NCBI RefSeq assembly: GCF_944387725.1
Contig: NZ_CALXGA010000021.1
Coordinates: 1 to 32,140 of the forward strand
Length of the DNA stretch: 32,140 nucleotides
DNA from: an uncultured Intestinimonas sp.
Lineage (GTDB): Bacteria; Bacillota; Clostridia; Oscillospirales; Oscillospiraceae
Direction of reading: 5' to 3'
Shown: positions 1 through 6,531 of the stretch, in pieces
How positions within the stretch are numbered: the stretch's first letter is position 1
Layout: every line of letters starts with the position of its first letter
Program-made: the position numbers and the translations under genes
Notes under the pieces: generated by a model
Databases searched by the model: none
The model's input: the letters and a program-made list of their open reading frames with translations, nothing else
Told to the model about the DNA's origin: nothing

Positions 1-90
1 GCGCAAGCGAGCCGCGCCGTCAGGCGCGTCCAAAGGTTTCGGGCCGAAGGCCCGAAACCTTTCCGCAGGGGCAATTCGCTTGCCCCGAGG
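1..90. repeat. Multi-stem palindromic element, function unknown
   Basis: Three nested or adjacent inverted repeats are visible. Positions 32-45 pair perfectly with 49-62 (14 bp, 3-nt loop). Positions 14-18 pair with 23-27. Positions 68-74 pair with 80-86, or alternatively 3-10 pair with 76-83 to enclose the other two hairpins as a three-way junction. Read on the minus strand, the 14-bp hairpin is capped by a C-UUCG-G tetraloop, which is typical of stable transcribed RNAs. There is no T-run beside any stem, so it is not a normal intrinsic terminator. It could be a REP/BIME-like repeat or the end of a structured RNA that starts outside the window. Confidence 0.45.
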
Positions 91-110
91 ATGTCAAATC
101 CCCCCGGGGC

Positions 111-142
111 CCCAAAGGCGCGGGCCCGCCCGCGCCTTTGGG
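111..142. repeat. Perfect 14-bp hairpin without T-run
   Basis: Positions 111-124 are the exact reverse complement of 129-142, with a 4-nt loop. The stem is GC-rich and has no following T-run on either strand. It could weakly end transcription from the possible small gene at 192-293, or belong to the same palindrome-rich patch as 1-90. Confidence 0.4.
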
Positions 143-191
143 ATTGGGCTGTGGGCTTTATCTTTCCCTTCGTCGAAGGTCAACGGGGAAA

Positions 192-293
192 TCACCACCT
201 TGGATCAGGGTTCACGGTCAGGACAGCCTGCCGCGCGGGCCGCTCCTGAACATAGTCTTCCACATCGGGCGCATCATCCTCCCGGCTTCCCAT
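192..293 (-). CDS. Possible 33-aa small protein
   Basis: An ATG (291-293) sits about 5 nt after a strong Shine-Dalgarno (GGGGAGG on the minus strand) and opens a 33-codon frame ending in TGA at 192-194. The product is acidic in its first half (MGSREDDAPDVEDY...) and ends in PDPRW. It matches no family I recognise. It lies just after the HPr terminator and has no obvious promoter, so it would need read-through or its own weak promoter. The good ribosome binding site is the main argument for it; chance is a real alternative. Confidence 0.27.
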   Translation of the reverse strand: MGSREDDAPDVEDYVQERPARQAVLTVNPDPRW

Positions 294-313
294 AGGCGCC
301 TCCCCTCCGATAT

Positions 314-343
314 AAAAAAAGCGCCGCTGCCGCGGCGCTTTTT
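314..343 (-). terminator. Intrinsic terminator of the HPr gene
   Basis: The stem GCGCCGC (321-327) pairs with GCGGCGC (332-338) around a 4-nt loop. It is flanked by seven A on the left, which form the T-run on the minus strand, and five T on the right. It starts 12 nt after the HPr stop and is symmetric enough to work in both directions. Confidence 0.9.
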
Positions 344-355
344 GCAGTGAAATCC

Positions 356-619
356 TTACTCCGAGAAGTTGCTGGAGATCAGCTCGATGAGCGCCTCAAC
401 GGCCTCCTTCTCGTCGGGCCCGTCCGCGATCAGATTGATGGCGGTCCCCTTTACGATGCCCAGAGAGAGGACGCCAAGCAGGCTTTTGGCATTCACCCTG
501 CGCTCTTCCTTTTCCACCCAGATGGAACTCTTGAACTCGTTGGCCTTCTGGATGAAGAAAGTGGCCGGCCTGGCATGGAGACCTACCTGATTGTTCACGA
601 CAGCCTCTTTGATATACAC
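356..619 (-). CDS. ptsH: HPr-family phosphocarrier protein
   Basis: This is the small cytoplasmic phosphocarrier of the sugar phosphotransferase system; in Firmicutes its Ser46-phosphorylated form is also the CcpA corepressor. The open frame extends to an ATG at 682, but a GTG at 617-619 is the better start: a strong AGGGGGG site lies just upstream, the promoter at 661-689 would leave the ATG untranscribed, and this start gives an 87-residue protein with the phosphorylated histidine exactly at position 15 (GLHARPA) and the regulatory serine exactly at 46 (NAKSLLG). With both sites present it can be a PTS HPr rather than the His-less paralogue Crh. It is a single-gene unit with its own promoter and terminator; no enzyme I or II gene is nearby. 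Confidence 0.93.
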   Translation of the reverse strand: MYIKEAVVNNQVGLHARPATFFIQKANEFKSSIWVEKEERRVNAKSLLGVLSLGIVKGTAINLIADGPDEKEAVEALIELISSNFSE

Positions 620-660
620 TTGTGTTCCCCCCTCAAAAACAAAACCTATTTGCGTATCTA

Positions 661-689
661 AGCATACCAAATTTCGCTTCAACCGTCAA
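661..689 (-). promoter_or_regulatory. Sigma-A type promoter of the HPr gene
   Basis: On the minus strand a -35 box TTGACG (684-689) and a -10 box TATGCT (661-666) are separated by exactly 17 nt. The expected start site, near 653, leaves a leader of about 34 nt with the AGGGGGG ribosome binding site before the GTG start. The spacing and position support the GTG start. Confidence 0.85.
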
Positions 690-802
690 TGACATTTTAC
701 ACAAATTCACATGGCCTGACAGAAAAATTTCACGGCAGAACTTTGTGTCCCGACGAAAAACAGGGACGGCCCCATATGGCGCCCGGCTTGCTTCGCTCCG
801 CC

Positions 803-3181
803 TTACCTGAGCTCCACCACCGTGACGCCGTCCTCGCCCTCGCCGTAGCGGCCCGGACGGAAGGACTTGACGTATTTGCTGCGCTTGAGGTGGTCCCGCA
901 CCGCCTTGCGCACCGCGCCGGTGCCCTTGCCGTGGATGACCGTCACCGTCTCCAGCCGTCCCATAACGGCGCTGTCCAGAAAGCGGTCCAGGGCCAGGAT
1001 GGCCTCGTCGGTCATCATGCCCCGCAGGTCCGCCTCCGGGGAGGCCCCCAGGGCCCGGAGCTTGTGCTCCGCCCGCTGGGCGATCCGGGCGGCCTGCTGC
1101 TTTCCGCTGCCGCCCGCGTCCTCCACCACCCGGACCTCCTCCTGCTTGGCGGTGATCTTCAAAATCCCCGCCTGGAGCTGGAGAGACCCGTCCTTGTTCA
1201 CGGCGATGACGCTGGCCCGGGCGCCCATCTTCACCAGCTCCACGGTGTCCCCCGCCCGGGCGGGGCGGGTGGGGGGCGGAGCCGGAAGCGCCTCCCCGGC
1301 CCCCAGGGCGTCCTCGGCCTCGTTGAGCTGGTGGAGAAGGCCGGCCCGCCGCTGGTTCTGCTCCAGCCAGCCGGCCTCCTTCTCCTGGCGGCGGCGCATG
1401 TCGTTGAGCTCGGCGAAGACCCGGTCGGCGGTATCCCGGGCCTCCTGGAGGATAACCCGGGCCTCGGCCTGGGCCTTCTCCACTGCCTTGGCCTTCTCCT
1501 TTTCCAGCTTCTCCCGGTACGCCCGGGCGGCCTGGGCCGACTCCTCCATCTCCCGGCGGAGGCGTCGGGCCTCGTCCTTCTCCTTCTCCAGCTGCTGGCG
1601 CTGGCGGTCCAGCTGGGTCAGCACGTCCTCAAAGCGGATGTTCTCGGCGTCGATGCGCCCGGCGGCCTTGTCAATGATGGCCTGAGGCAGGCCCAGCCGT
1701 CGGGAGATGGCGAAGGCGTTGGACTTCCCCGGCACCCCGATGAGCAGGCGGTAGGTGGGGGCCAGGGTCTCCACGTCGAACTCACAGGAGGCGTTCTCCA
1801 CCCCCTTGGTGGTCATGGCGTAGACCTTCAGCTCGGCGTAGTGGGTGGTGGCGCACACCAGAGCCCCCCGCTCCCGGGCCGACTCGATGATGGCGGCGGC
1901 CAGGGCGGCCCCCTCCACCGGGTCGGTGCCCGCCCCCAGCTCGTCAAAGAGGATGAGGGAGCCGGGGCCGCACTCGGCCAGGATGCCCACGATGTTCACC
2001 ATGTGGGAGGAGAAGGTGGACAGGCTCTGGGCGATGGACTGCTCGTCGCCGATGTCGGAGAGCACATGGTCGAAGACCATCACGGAGCTGCCGTCGTCCA
2101 CGGGGATGTGGAGGCCGCACTGGGCCATGAGAGTCAACAGGCCGATGGTCTTGAGGGTCACCGTCTTGCCGCCGGTGTTGGGGCCGGTGATCACCAGGGT
2201 GTCAAAGTCCCCGCCCAGATAGAGGTCGTTGGCCACCGCCTTCTTGGGGTCCAGCAGGGGGTGCCGGGCCTTCCGCAGGGTGAGGCCCCGCTTCGCCAGC
2301 CTGGGCTCGGAACACTTGAGCCGCCCGGAGAGCCGGCCCCGGGCGAAGATGCAGTCGATGAGGATGATGAGGTCGTAGTCCTGGGCGATGTCCTCCCGGT
2401 GGGCGGCGCACTCGGCGGAGAGCTCCCGGAGGATGCGGTCGATCTCCTTCTCCTCCCGGGACTGGAGCTCCCGGAGCTCGTTGTTGGTCTTGACCACCGC
2501 CATGGGCTCGATGAAGAAGGTGCCTCCGGAGCCAGACACGTCATGGACCAGGCCGGGGATCTCATTTTTGTACTCCGACTTCACCGGCACCACATACCGG
2601 CCGGAGCGCATGGTGATGATGGACTCCTGGAGGTACCTGGACTGGGAGGAGGAGATGAGCTTTTGGAGGATGTCCCGGACCTTGGAGGCGGAGGCCCGGA
2701 TGTGCCGCCGGATGTCGGCCAGCTCGGGGCTGGCGGCGTCGGCGATCTCGTCCTCGGAGAGGATGGCCCCGGTGATCCTGTCCTCCAGAAAGCGGTTGGC
2801 CTGGAGGGAGGCGAAGAGATGGTCGATGCAGGTCCTGGCGTTTCCGTCCCCGGCGGCGTACTCCTTGGCGGAGCGGGCGCAGCGCAGGAGTGCGGCGATG
2901 TCCAGCAGCTCCCGGGTGTTGAGGGCGCCCCCCATCTCGGCCCGCTGGAGGGAGGCCGCCACCGGCCGCACCCCCGACAGGGCGGGGGTCCCTCTGAGCA
3001 CGATCATGGAGCAGGCGGCGGAGGTCTCCCGCAGCAGCCGCGCCACATCGTCCGGGTCTGTGCTGGGCCGCAGGGCGCGGCAGCGCTCCCGGCCCTCCTC
3101 GGTGGCGGCCTGAGCCGCCAGGAGCTCCAGCACACGGGGCAGCTCCAGGGTCTGGATGGATTTTTCAAACAGGTCGGTCAT
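803..3181 (-). CDS. mutS2: MutS2 family ATPase/endonuclease with Smr domain
   Basis: MutS2 proteins bind branched DNA and suppress recombination; in Bacillus they also act on collided ribosomes through the Smr domain. The 792-residue length is normal. An N-terminal lever/clamp region precedes the ATPase, with Walker A GPNTGGKT near residue 331 and Walker B LILFDELGAGTD near 407. A long charged coiled coil rich in Glu, Lys and Arg follows, then a KOW-like stretch, and a C-terminal Smr nuclease domain starts near 715 with DLRG and HGKGTG. I chose the ATG at 3179-3181 (MTDLFEKS) because GGAGAG precedes it at proper distance; two upstream ATGs at 3197-3202 have no such site. It is the last gene of the ybeY-era-recO run. 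No clear terminator follows before the HPr promoter. Confidence 0.95.
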   Translation of the reverse strand: MTDLFEKSIQTLELPRVLELLAAQAATEEGRERCRALRPSTDPDDVARLLRETSAACSMIVLRGTPALSGVRPVAASLQRAEMGGALNTRELLDIAALLRCARSAKEYAAGDGNARTCIDHLFASLQANRFLEDRITGAILSEDEIADAASPELADIRRHIRASASKVRDILQKLISSSQSRYLQESIITMRSGRYVVPVKSEYKNEIPGLVHDVSGSGGTFFIEPMAVVKTNNELRELQSREEKEIDRILRELSAECAAHREDIAQDYDLIILIDCIFARGRLSGRLKCSEPRLAKRGLTLRKARHPLLDPKKAVANDLYLGGDFDTLVITGPNTGGKTVTLKTIGLLTLMAQCGLHIPVDDGSSVMVFDHVLSDIGDEQSIAQSLSTFSSHMVNIVGILAECGPGSLILFDELGAGTDPVEGAALAAAIIESARERGALVCATTHYAELKVYAMTTKGVENASCEFDVETLAPTYRLLIGVPGKSNAFAISRRLGLPQAIIDKAAGRIDAENIRFEDVLTQLDRQRQQLEKEKDEARRLRREMEESAQAARAYREKLEKEKAKAVEKAQAEARVILQEARDTADRVFAELNDMRRRQEKEAGWLEQNQRRAGLLHQLNEAEDALGAGEALPAPPPTRPARAGDTVELVKMGARASVIAVNKDGSLQLQAGILKITAKQEEVRVVEDAGGSGKQQAARIAQRAEHKLRALGASPEADLRGMMTDEAILALDRFLDSAVMGRLETVTVIHGKGTGAVRKAVRDHLKRSKYVKSFRPGRYGEGEDGVTVVELR

Positions 3182-3221
3182 AGCGATTCTCTCCAACATC
3201 ATTGCAGTCGTACACGGGCTC

Positions 3222-3263
3222 GTGCTCAGGCGGGCGTTCCGTGCTCAGGCGGGCGTTCCGTGC
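3222..3263. repeat. 19-bp tandem repeat between recO and mutS2
   Basis: A 19-bp unit (GTGCTCAGGCGGGCGTTCC) is present at 3222-3240 and again, identical, at 3241-3259; a third partial copy starts at 3260 and runs into the recO stop. It makes up most of the recO-mutS2 spacer and looks like replication slippage. Confidence 0.85.
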
Positions 3264-4016
3264 TTAGGCTCCGCCCGCCGTGAGCCGGCGGTAAAAGTCC
3301 AGGGTGGAAAAGCCCCGCTCCAGCTGCCTGAGCAGGAAGTCCTCACAGGCGGCGGCCATGCGGCCCAGGGCGGCGGCGTCCAGGGTAAAGGAGAAGAGCC
3401 GCTTGGGGTCTCCGTAGACCACATGGCGCATGGCGGCCAGACTTGCGGCGTCCAGGCTCCGGTCCGCTCCGTCCCCCAGGCCGCAGGCGGCGCAGCGGAG
3501 GACCCCCTCCGCCAGGTCCAGGCGGGGCTCCCGGGGCTGGGGGTCGCCGCAGACGGCGCAGGCGTCCAGCAGGGGCTCATACCCCGCCACGCACAGAAGC
3601 TTGAGCTCAAAGGCCGCCTTCACCAGGGGAAGGGGCTTTCGCAGCTTGTCCAGGGCGTAGAGGGAGTTGAGCGCCAGGGACAGGAGGGCGGGGTCGGGCC
3701 GCCCCTCCTCGGCTGCCGCCCCGGCGGCCTCGGCGAAGTAGGAGGCCAGGGCCAGCTTTTCCACATCGGCGCGGACCCCCCAGAAGAGGTCCAGGGGCTC
3801 GGCCTCCTGGAGGGTGAAGCGCTCCCGGTGGGCAAAGAGGGTCATATCCGACCAGGCCAGGAGCTGGGCGGAGGCGGCCAGAGGGCTGTTCCTCCGGCGG
3901 CAGCCCCGGGCCTTCACCGTCCGCTTTCCCCCCTCCCGGGTGAGCACCGTGAGGATCTTGTCGGCTTCCTTATAATTGGTTTCCCGGAGGATCAGCCCCT
4001 GGGTCTTGACGTACAT
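3264..4016 (-). CDS. recO: DNA repair protein RecO
   Basis: RecO loads RecA with RecF and RecR during recombinational repair of single-strand gaps. The 250-residue product begins MYVKTQGLILRETNYKEADK, the typical RecO start leading into its OB-fold (residues 1-80), followed by a helical domain. A four-cysteine zinc site lies in the second half: CAVC, then CAAC about 20 residues later, as in many Firmicutes RecO. The frame is open ten codons further upstream, but the ATG at 4014-4016 fits the family N-terminus and has AGGTGA at good spacing. It follows yqzL directly and precedes mutS2, and is probably expressed with them from the promoter upstream of ybeY. Confidence 0.93.
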   Translation of the reverse strand: MYVKTQGLILRETNYKEADKILTVLTREGGKRTVKARGCRRRNSPLAASAQLLAWSDMTLFAHRERFTLQEAEPLDLFWGVRADVEKLALASYFAEAAGAAAEEGRPDPALLSLALNSLYALDKLRKPLPLVKAAFELKLLCVAGYEPLLDACAVCGDPQPREPRLDLAEGVLRCAACGLGDGADRSLDAASLAAMRHVVYGDPKRLFSFTLDAAALGRMAAACEDFLLRQLERGFSTLDFYRRLTAGGA

Positions 4017-4058
4017 AGCATCACCTGATATGTAAGGGGGGCGCACCGCCCCCGCTCT

Positions 4059-4166
4059 CTACGCTGTTTTCGCCGCCCGCTCCTCCTCCAGAAGGAGGCG
4101 GTAGAGGGTGTACGCCTCCGGAAGGCCAGTGGCGGCAAAGAGCGTCCAGAGCATCTGGCTGGACAT
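4059..4166 (-). CDS. yqzL: YqzL-like microprotein (35 aa)
   Basis: This is a 35-codon gene between era and recO, the place where Bacillus yqzL sits. The product starts MSSQMLWTLFAATGLPEAY and continues TLYRLLLEEE. The pattern W-x2-F-x2-TG-x4-Y-x2-Y-x2-L followed by acidic residues is what I recall of the YqzL family, whose function is unknown. An AGGGGG ribosome binding site precedes the ATG (4164-4166). The stop TAG at 4059 leaves 42 nt before recO. Length and position are the main evidence; at this size the homology is a judgement by eye. Confidence 0.65.
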   Translation of the reverse strand: MSSQMLWTLFAATGLPEAYTLYRLLLEEERAAKTA

Positions 4167-4253
4167 TTTGATCAGGCCCCCTTTTACGGTTAGGTTGCCT
4201 GCCGCCGCCGGAATTATCAGCGGTAAATTTTATGCCTCAGTCCGCCCGGTAGC

Positions 4254-4419
4254 TAGGGCTTGTTTGAAAATTGGCGATGCGTCCGGCAGCGAGGGATTTT
4301 GGGCGGCTGGCAAGCAATTTTTTCGCAGGAATCCTGGCGGATTGCAAGGAAAAATTGCGCCGTCCAGGGGGCAAAAGACCCGCCGGTTGGGCATGTTGAC
4401 ATGTTTCAAACAAGCCCTA
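4254..4419. mobile_element. TA-flanked MITE-like repeat, copy 1 (in the era 3' end)
   Basis: This 166-bp element is bounded by TA on both sides. Its ends are the perfect inverted repeat GGGCTTGTTTGAAA (4256-4269) and TTTCAAACAAGCCC (4404-4417). Inside is a second imperfect hairpin: GCAATTTTT near 4314 pairs with AAAAATTGC near 4350, and within it AATCC (4330-4334) pairs with GGATT (4339-4343). It has no transposase gene. A second copy of the same length and orientation lies at 19140-19305 with six differences. TA flanks plus short terminal repeats suggest a non-autonomous element moved by a Tc1/mariner/IS630-type transposase (inference). It interrupts the end of era and supplies its stop codon. 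Confidence 0.88.
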
Positions 4420-5332
4420 CGTCCCGGATAAAATTGGGGTTGTCCCTCCAGTTTTTCTTGACCTTGACAAAGACCTGAAGGAAGACCTTGGTTCCCATAA
4501 AGGCCTCGATGTCCCTCCGGGCCAGGGTGGAGATTTTTTTCAGCATAGCCCCCCCCCTGCCGATGAGGATACCCTTGTGGCTCTCCTTCTCGCAGTAGAT
4601 GGTGGCGTCGATGTCGAGGATGCCGCTGCCGGTCCGCTCGGAAAACTTGGTGAGCTCCACGGCGGTACCGTGGGGGATCTCCTTGTCCAGGCAGAGCAGC
4701 AGCTTCTCCCGGATGAGCTCGGCGCAGACCTGGCGCTCCGGCTGGTCGGTGACCATGCCGTCGGGGAAGAGCTGAGGGCCCTCCGGAAGGAAGGGCTCCA
4801 GCACGTCCAGCAGCTCCTCCACCCCCTCGCCGGTCTTGGCGGAGATGGGGACGATGGCCTGGAAGTCGTGGGCCTCCTGGTAGGTCTGCATGACGGCGAG
4901 GAGCTTTTCCTTCTCCACCGTGTCGATCTTGTTGATGACCAGCACGGCGGGGACCTTCAGGGCCTGGATGCGCCCCATGAGCTCGGCCTCCGGGCCCCCG
5001 ATGTGGGGGATGGGCTCCACCAGCAGCAGCACGGCGTCCACGTCGGCCACGCTCTCCCGGACCACGTTCACCATGTAATCCCCCAGCCGGGTCCGAGCCT
5101 TGTGGAGACCCGGGGTGTCCAGGAAGACAAACTGGCACTCTCCCCGGTCCACTACCGCGCAGATGCGGTTCCGGGTGGTCTGGGGCTTATTGGTAACGAT
5201 GGCGATCTTCTCCCCCACCAGTGCGTTGGTCAGGGTGGATTTCCCCACGTTGGGCCGTCCCACAATGGACAGCATCCCCGATTTTTTGATCTCCACAGGC
5301 AATTCCGCCTCTCTTTTTTGTTCTTCGGCCAT
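4406..5332 (-). CDS. era: GTPase Era, C-terminus altered by MITE insertion
   Basis: Era is an essential GTPase that binds the 3' end of 16S rRNA and helps assemble the 30S ribosomal subunit. The 308-residue product shows G1 GRPNVGKST (25-33), the switch region with QTTR, G3 DTPG (72-75), G4 NKID near 134, and a C-terminal KH RNA-binding domain with the GRGG loop. The normal body ends at KKNWRDNPNFIRDV; the last three codons and the TGA come from the repeat at 4254-4419. Removing the repeat and one TA restores an in-frame ending ATGRTEA followed by TAA, so the insertion swapped seven C-terminal residues for three. The essential domains are intact, so the protein is probably functional. The ribosome binding site is modest. 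Confidence 0.95.
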   Translation of the reverse strand: MAEEQKREAELPVEIKKSGMLSIVGRPNVGKSTLTNALVGEKIAIVTNKPQTTRNRICAVVDRGECQFVFLDTPGLHKARTRLGDYMVNVVRESVADVDAVLLLVEPIPHIGGPEAELMGRIQALKVPAVLVINKIDTVEKEKLLAVMQTYQEAHDFQAIVPISAKTGEGVEELLDVLEPFLPEGPQLFPDGMVTDQPERQVCAELIREKLLLCLDKEIPHGTAVELTKFSERTGSGILDIDATIYCEKESHKGILIGRGGAMLKKISTLARRDIEAFMGTKVFLQVFVKVKKNWRDNPNFIRDVGLV

Positions 5333-5395
5333 TCCAAGCGTGCCCCCCAGAATGGCCTCCTTTCAGGCCCGCCTCCGGGCCTTCTCCGGTCTCTT

Positions 5396-5593
5396 TTATT
5401 CCCCGGGCTCCTCCCGGTCCTGCTTCAGGGCCTGGACCACGCTGAGGCCGGTGCCTACAATGACCCCTGGAAGCGCCAAGAGGCAGACCGCGAATACCAT
5501 ATCCCCCAGCAGAAGGGACAGCCCCATAAACAGGGCAAAGGAGAGAAATCCAAAGCCCGCGGCGCTGAACAGGGTGCCCAACAGGTCCTTCAT
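5396..5593 (-). CDS. Small two-helix membrane protein, unknown function
   Basis: This 65-residue hydrophobic protein has two predicted membrane segments, roughly residues 8-30 and 33-54, and a charged tail (KQDREEPGE). The start ATG overlaps the ybeY stop (ATGA) and is preceded by GGAGGAAAA, so the two genes are translationally coupled. In Bacillus the space between ybeY and era holds dgkA and cdd. This protein is much shorter than diacylglycerol/undecaprenol kinase (about 120 residues, three helices) and lacks its acidic catalytic residues, so I do not call it DgkA. No family is recognised. Confidence 0.8.
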   Translation of the reverse strand: MKDLLGTLFSAAGFGFLSFALFMGLSLLLGDMVFAVCLLALPGVIVGTGLSVVQALKQDREEPGE

Positions 5594-6108
5594 GCTTTTT
5601 CCTCCTCTTTCTCTGCTTCCCGGGGGATGCCCAGCTCCCCCAGGATGGCCTCCTCCCGCTCCCGCATCCGGGCCTTCTCCGGACCCTCATCCAGGTGGTC
5701 ATAGCCCAGCAGGTGGAGGACCGAGTGGACCACCAGATAGGCCAGCTCCCGGCGGTTGGAGTGGCCGTACTCCCTGGCCTGGGCCTTCACCCGCTCCAGG
5801 GAGAGGCACATATCTCCCAGAGGCACCAGCCCGGTGGCCGGGTCGGCGTCCTCCGGCCCCGGCAGCTCTCCGGGGGTCAGGGCAAAGGCGGGGAAGCTCA
5901 GTACATCAGTGGGCCGGTCCACCCCCCGCATATCCCGGTTGAGGGCCTGGATACCCCTGTCGCTGGTGACACTCACATCCACCTCACAGGGAAAATCCAC
6001 CCCCTCCGCCGTCAAGGCCGTCCGGATCACCTTCCGAATGAAAGCCTGCTGACCCTCGCTGACCCCGGGCACGTCGGCGGTAATGGGGATGTAGTTTCGT
6101 TTTGCCAT
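5590..6108 (-). CDS. ybeY: Endoribonuclease YbeY
   Basis: YbeY is a zinc-dependent single-strand RNase needed for 16S rRNA 3'-end maturation and ribosome quality control. The 172-residue length is usual. The metal site HSVLHLLGYDH is visible with His128, His132 and His138, and the conserved central region reads LNRDMRGVDRPTDVLSFP. The charged tail (REAEKEEEKA) is a small extension. The start ATG at 6106-6108 follows GGAGTGATACC at normal distance. It lies just after a decayed gene and upstream of the small membrane protein and era, and shares a likely promoter at 6440-6468. Confidence 0.95.
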   Translation of the reverse strand: MAKRNYIPITADVPGVSEGQQAFIRKVIRTALTAEGVDFPCEVDVSVTSDRGIQALNRDMRGVDRPTDVLSFPAFALTPGELPGPEDADPATGLVPLGDMCLSLERVKAQAREYGHSNRRELAYLVVHSVLHLLGYDHLDEGPEKARMREREEAILGELGIPREAEKEEEKA

Positions 6109-6112
6109 GGTA

Positions 6113-6381
6113 TCACTCCTTCTTGGGACCGCCGATGGTCTCGTCCAGCACCCAGCCCGTCACGCGGCAGCGCAGGCCGCAGCGCAATTTCCCGTCCTCA
6201 TCGCAAAATTCACTCAGATCTGTGGTCTTCTCCGGCGGGATGTGCAGTTGATCCAGAATCTCCAAAATCTCCTCCGGCAGCGGCCGCAGTCACAGCCCCA
6301 TTCCTCCGCCTAGGCGTACCAGTCCCGGGTGGCCTGCCCGTCCACCTCCAGGTCGTATCCGTACCAGGAAATCCGGGTCAT
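6113..6381 (-). pseudogene. Decayed small conserved gene (WYGYD-type N-terminus)
   Basis: An ATG at 6379-6381 with a strong GGAGGGAGAGAG leader starts MTRISWYGYDLEVDGQATRD and hits TAG (6310-6312) at codon 24. The same frame continues AEEWGCDCGRC and then loses sense. A second frame takes over near 6284 with LPEEILEILDQLHIPPEKT and runs to a TGA at 6113-6115. The pieces read as one small protein with a CxC-x2-C motif that has suffered a nonsense mutation and a short internal deletion. I recall similar uncharacterised clostridial proteins (WYGYDxxVDGxATRDWYAQAE...WGCxCGHCRNF) but know no function. The good ribosome binding site and nearby promoter suggest recent loss. Confidence 0.75.
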
Positions 6382-6439
6382 CTCTCTCCCTCCAAGCGCT
6401 CCGGTCCTCAGCCCCGTGTCCATTCCCGCTCGCCCTGTG

Positions 6440-6468
6440 ATTATACACGATTTTCCCCGGTTTGAACA
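6440..6468 (-). promoter_or_regulatory. Probable promoter of the ybeY-era-recO-mutS2 run
   Basis: On the minus strand a perfect -10 TATAAT (6440-6445) lies 17 nt downstream of a weak -35 TGTTCA (6463-6468). It sits between the phoH terminator and the decayed gene, where a new transcript is needed. Confidence 0.6.
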
Positions 6469-6484
6469 GTCCCCTTTCCCCGGC

Positions 6485-6520
6485 AAAAAAAGCGGACGCC
6501 CCTTTGGCCGGGGCGTCCGC
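6485..6520 (-). terminator. Intrinsic terminator after phoH
   Basis: An 11-bp perfect stem (6492-6502 with 6510-6520) with a 7-nt loop is followed on the minus strand by seven T (6485-6491). It begins 11 nt after the phoH stop and separates the sporulation/phoH unit from the ybeY unit. Confidence 0.93.
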
Positions 6521-6531
6521 AGGTACGCGGT

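Noticed and set aside
683-802. Terminator after mutS2
   Set aside because: Only a weak GTCCC/GGGAC stem with a long loop is seen, with no proper T-run behind it.
689-3283. 864-codon open frame on the plus strand opposite mutS2
   Set aside because: It is a shadow of GC-rich codon bias: repetitive Leu/Gly/Val/Pro/His composition with no domain, fully antisense to a well-conserved gene. The same holds for long plus-strand frames at 7295-11056, 15001-17298 and 21155-24538.
4230-4430. Short proteins encoded by the repeat (reading ...[20 protein letters not shown]...)
   Set aside because: Both copies keep an open frame with similar text, but this follows from their sequence identity. There is no ribosome binding site and the differences do not favour silent positions.
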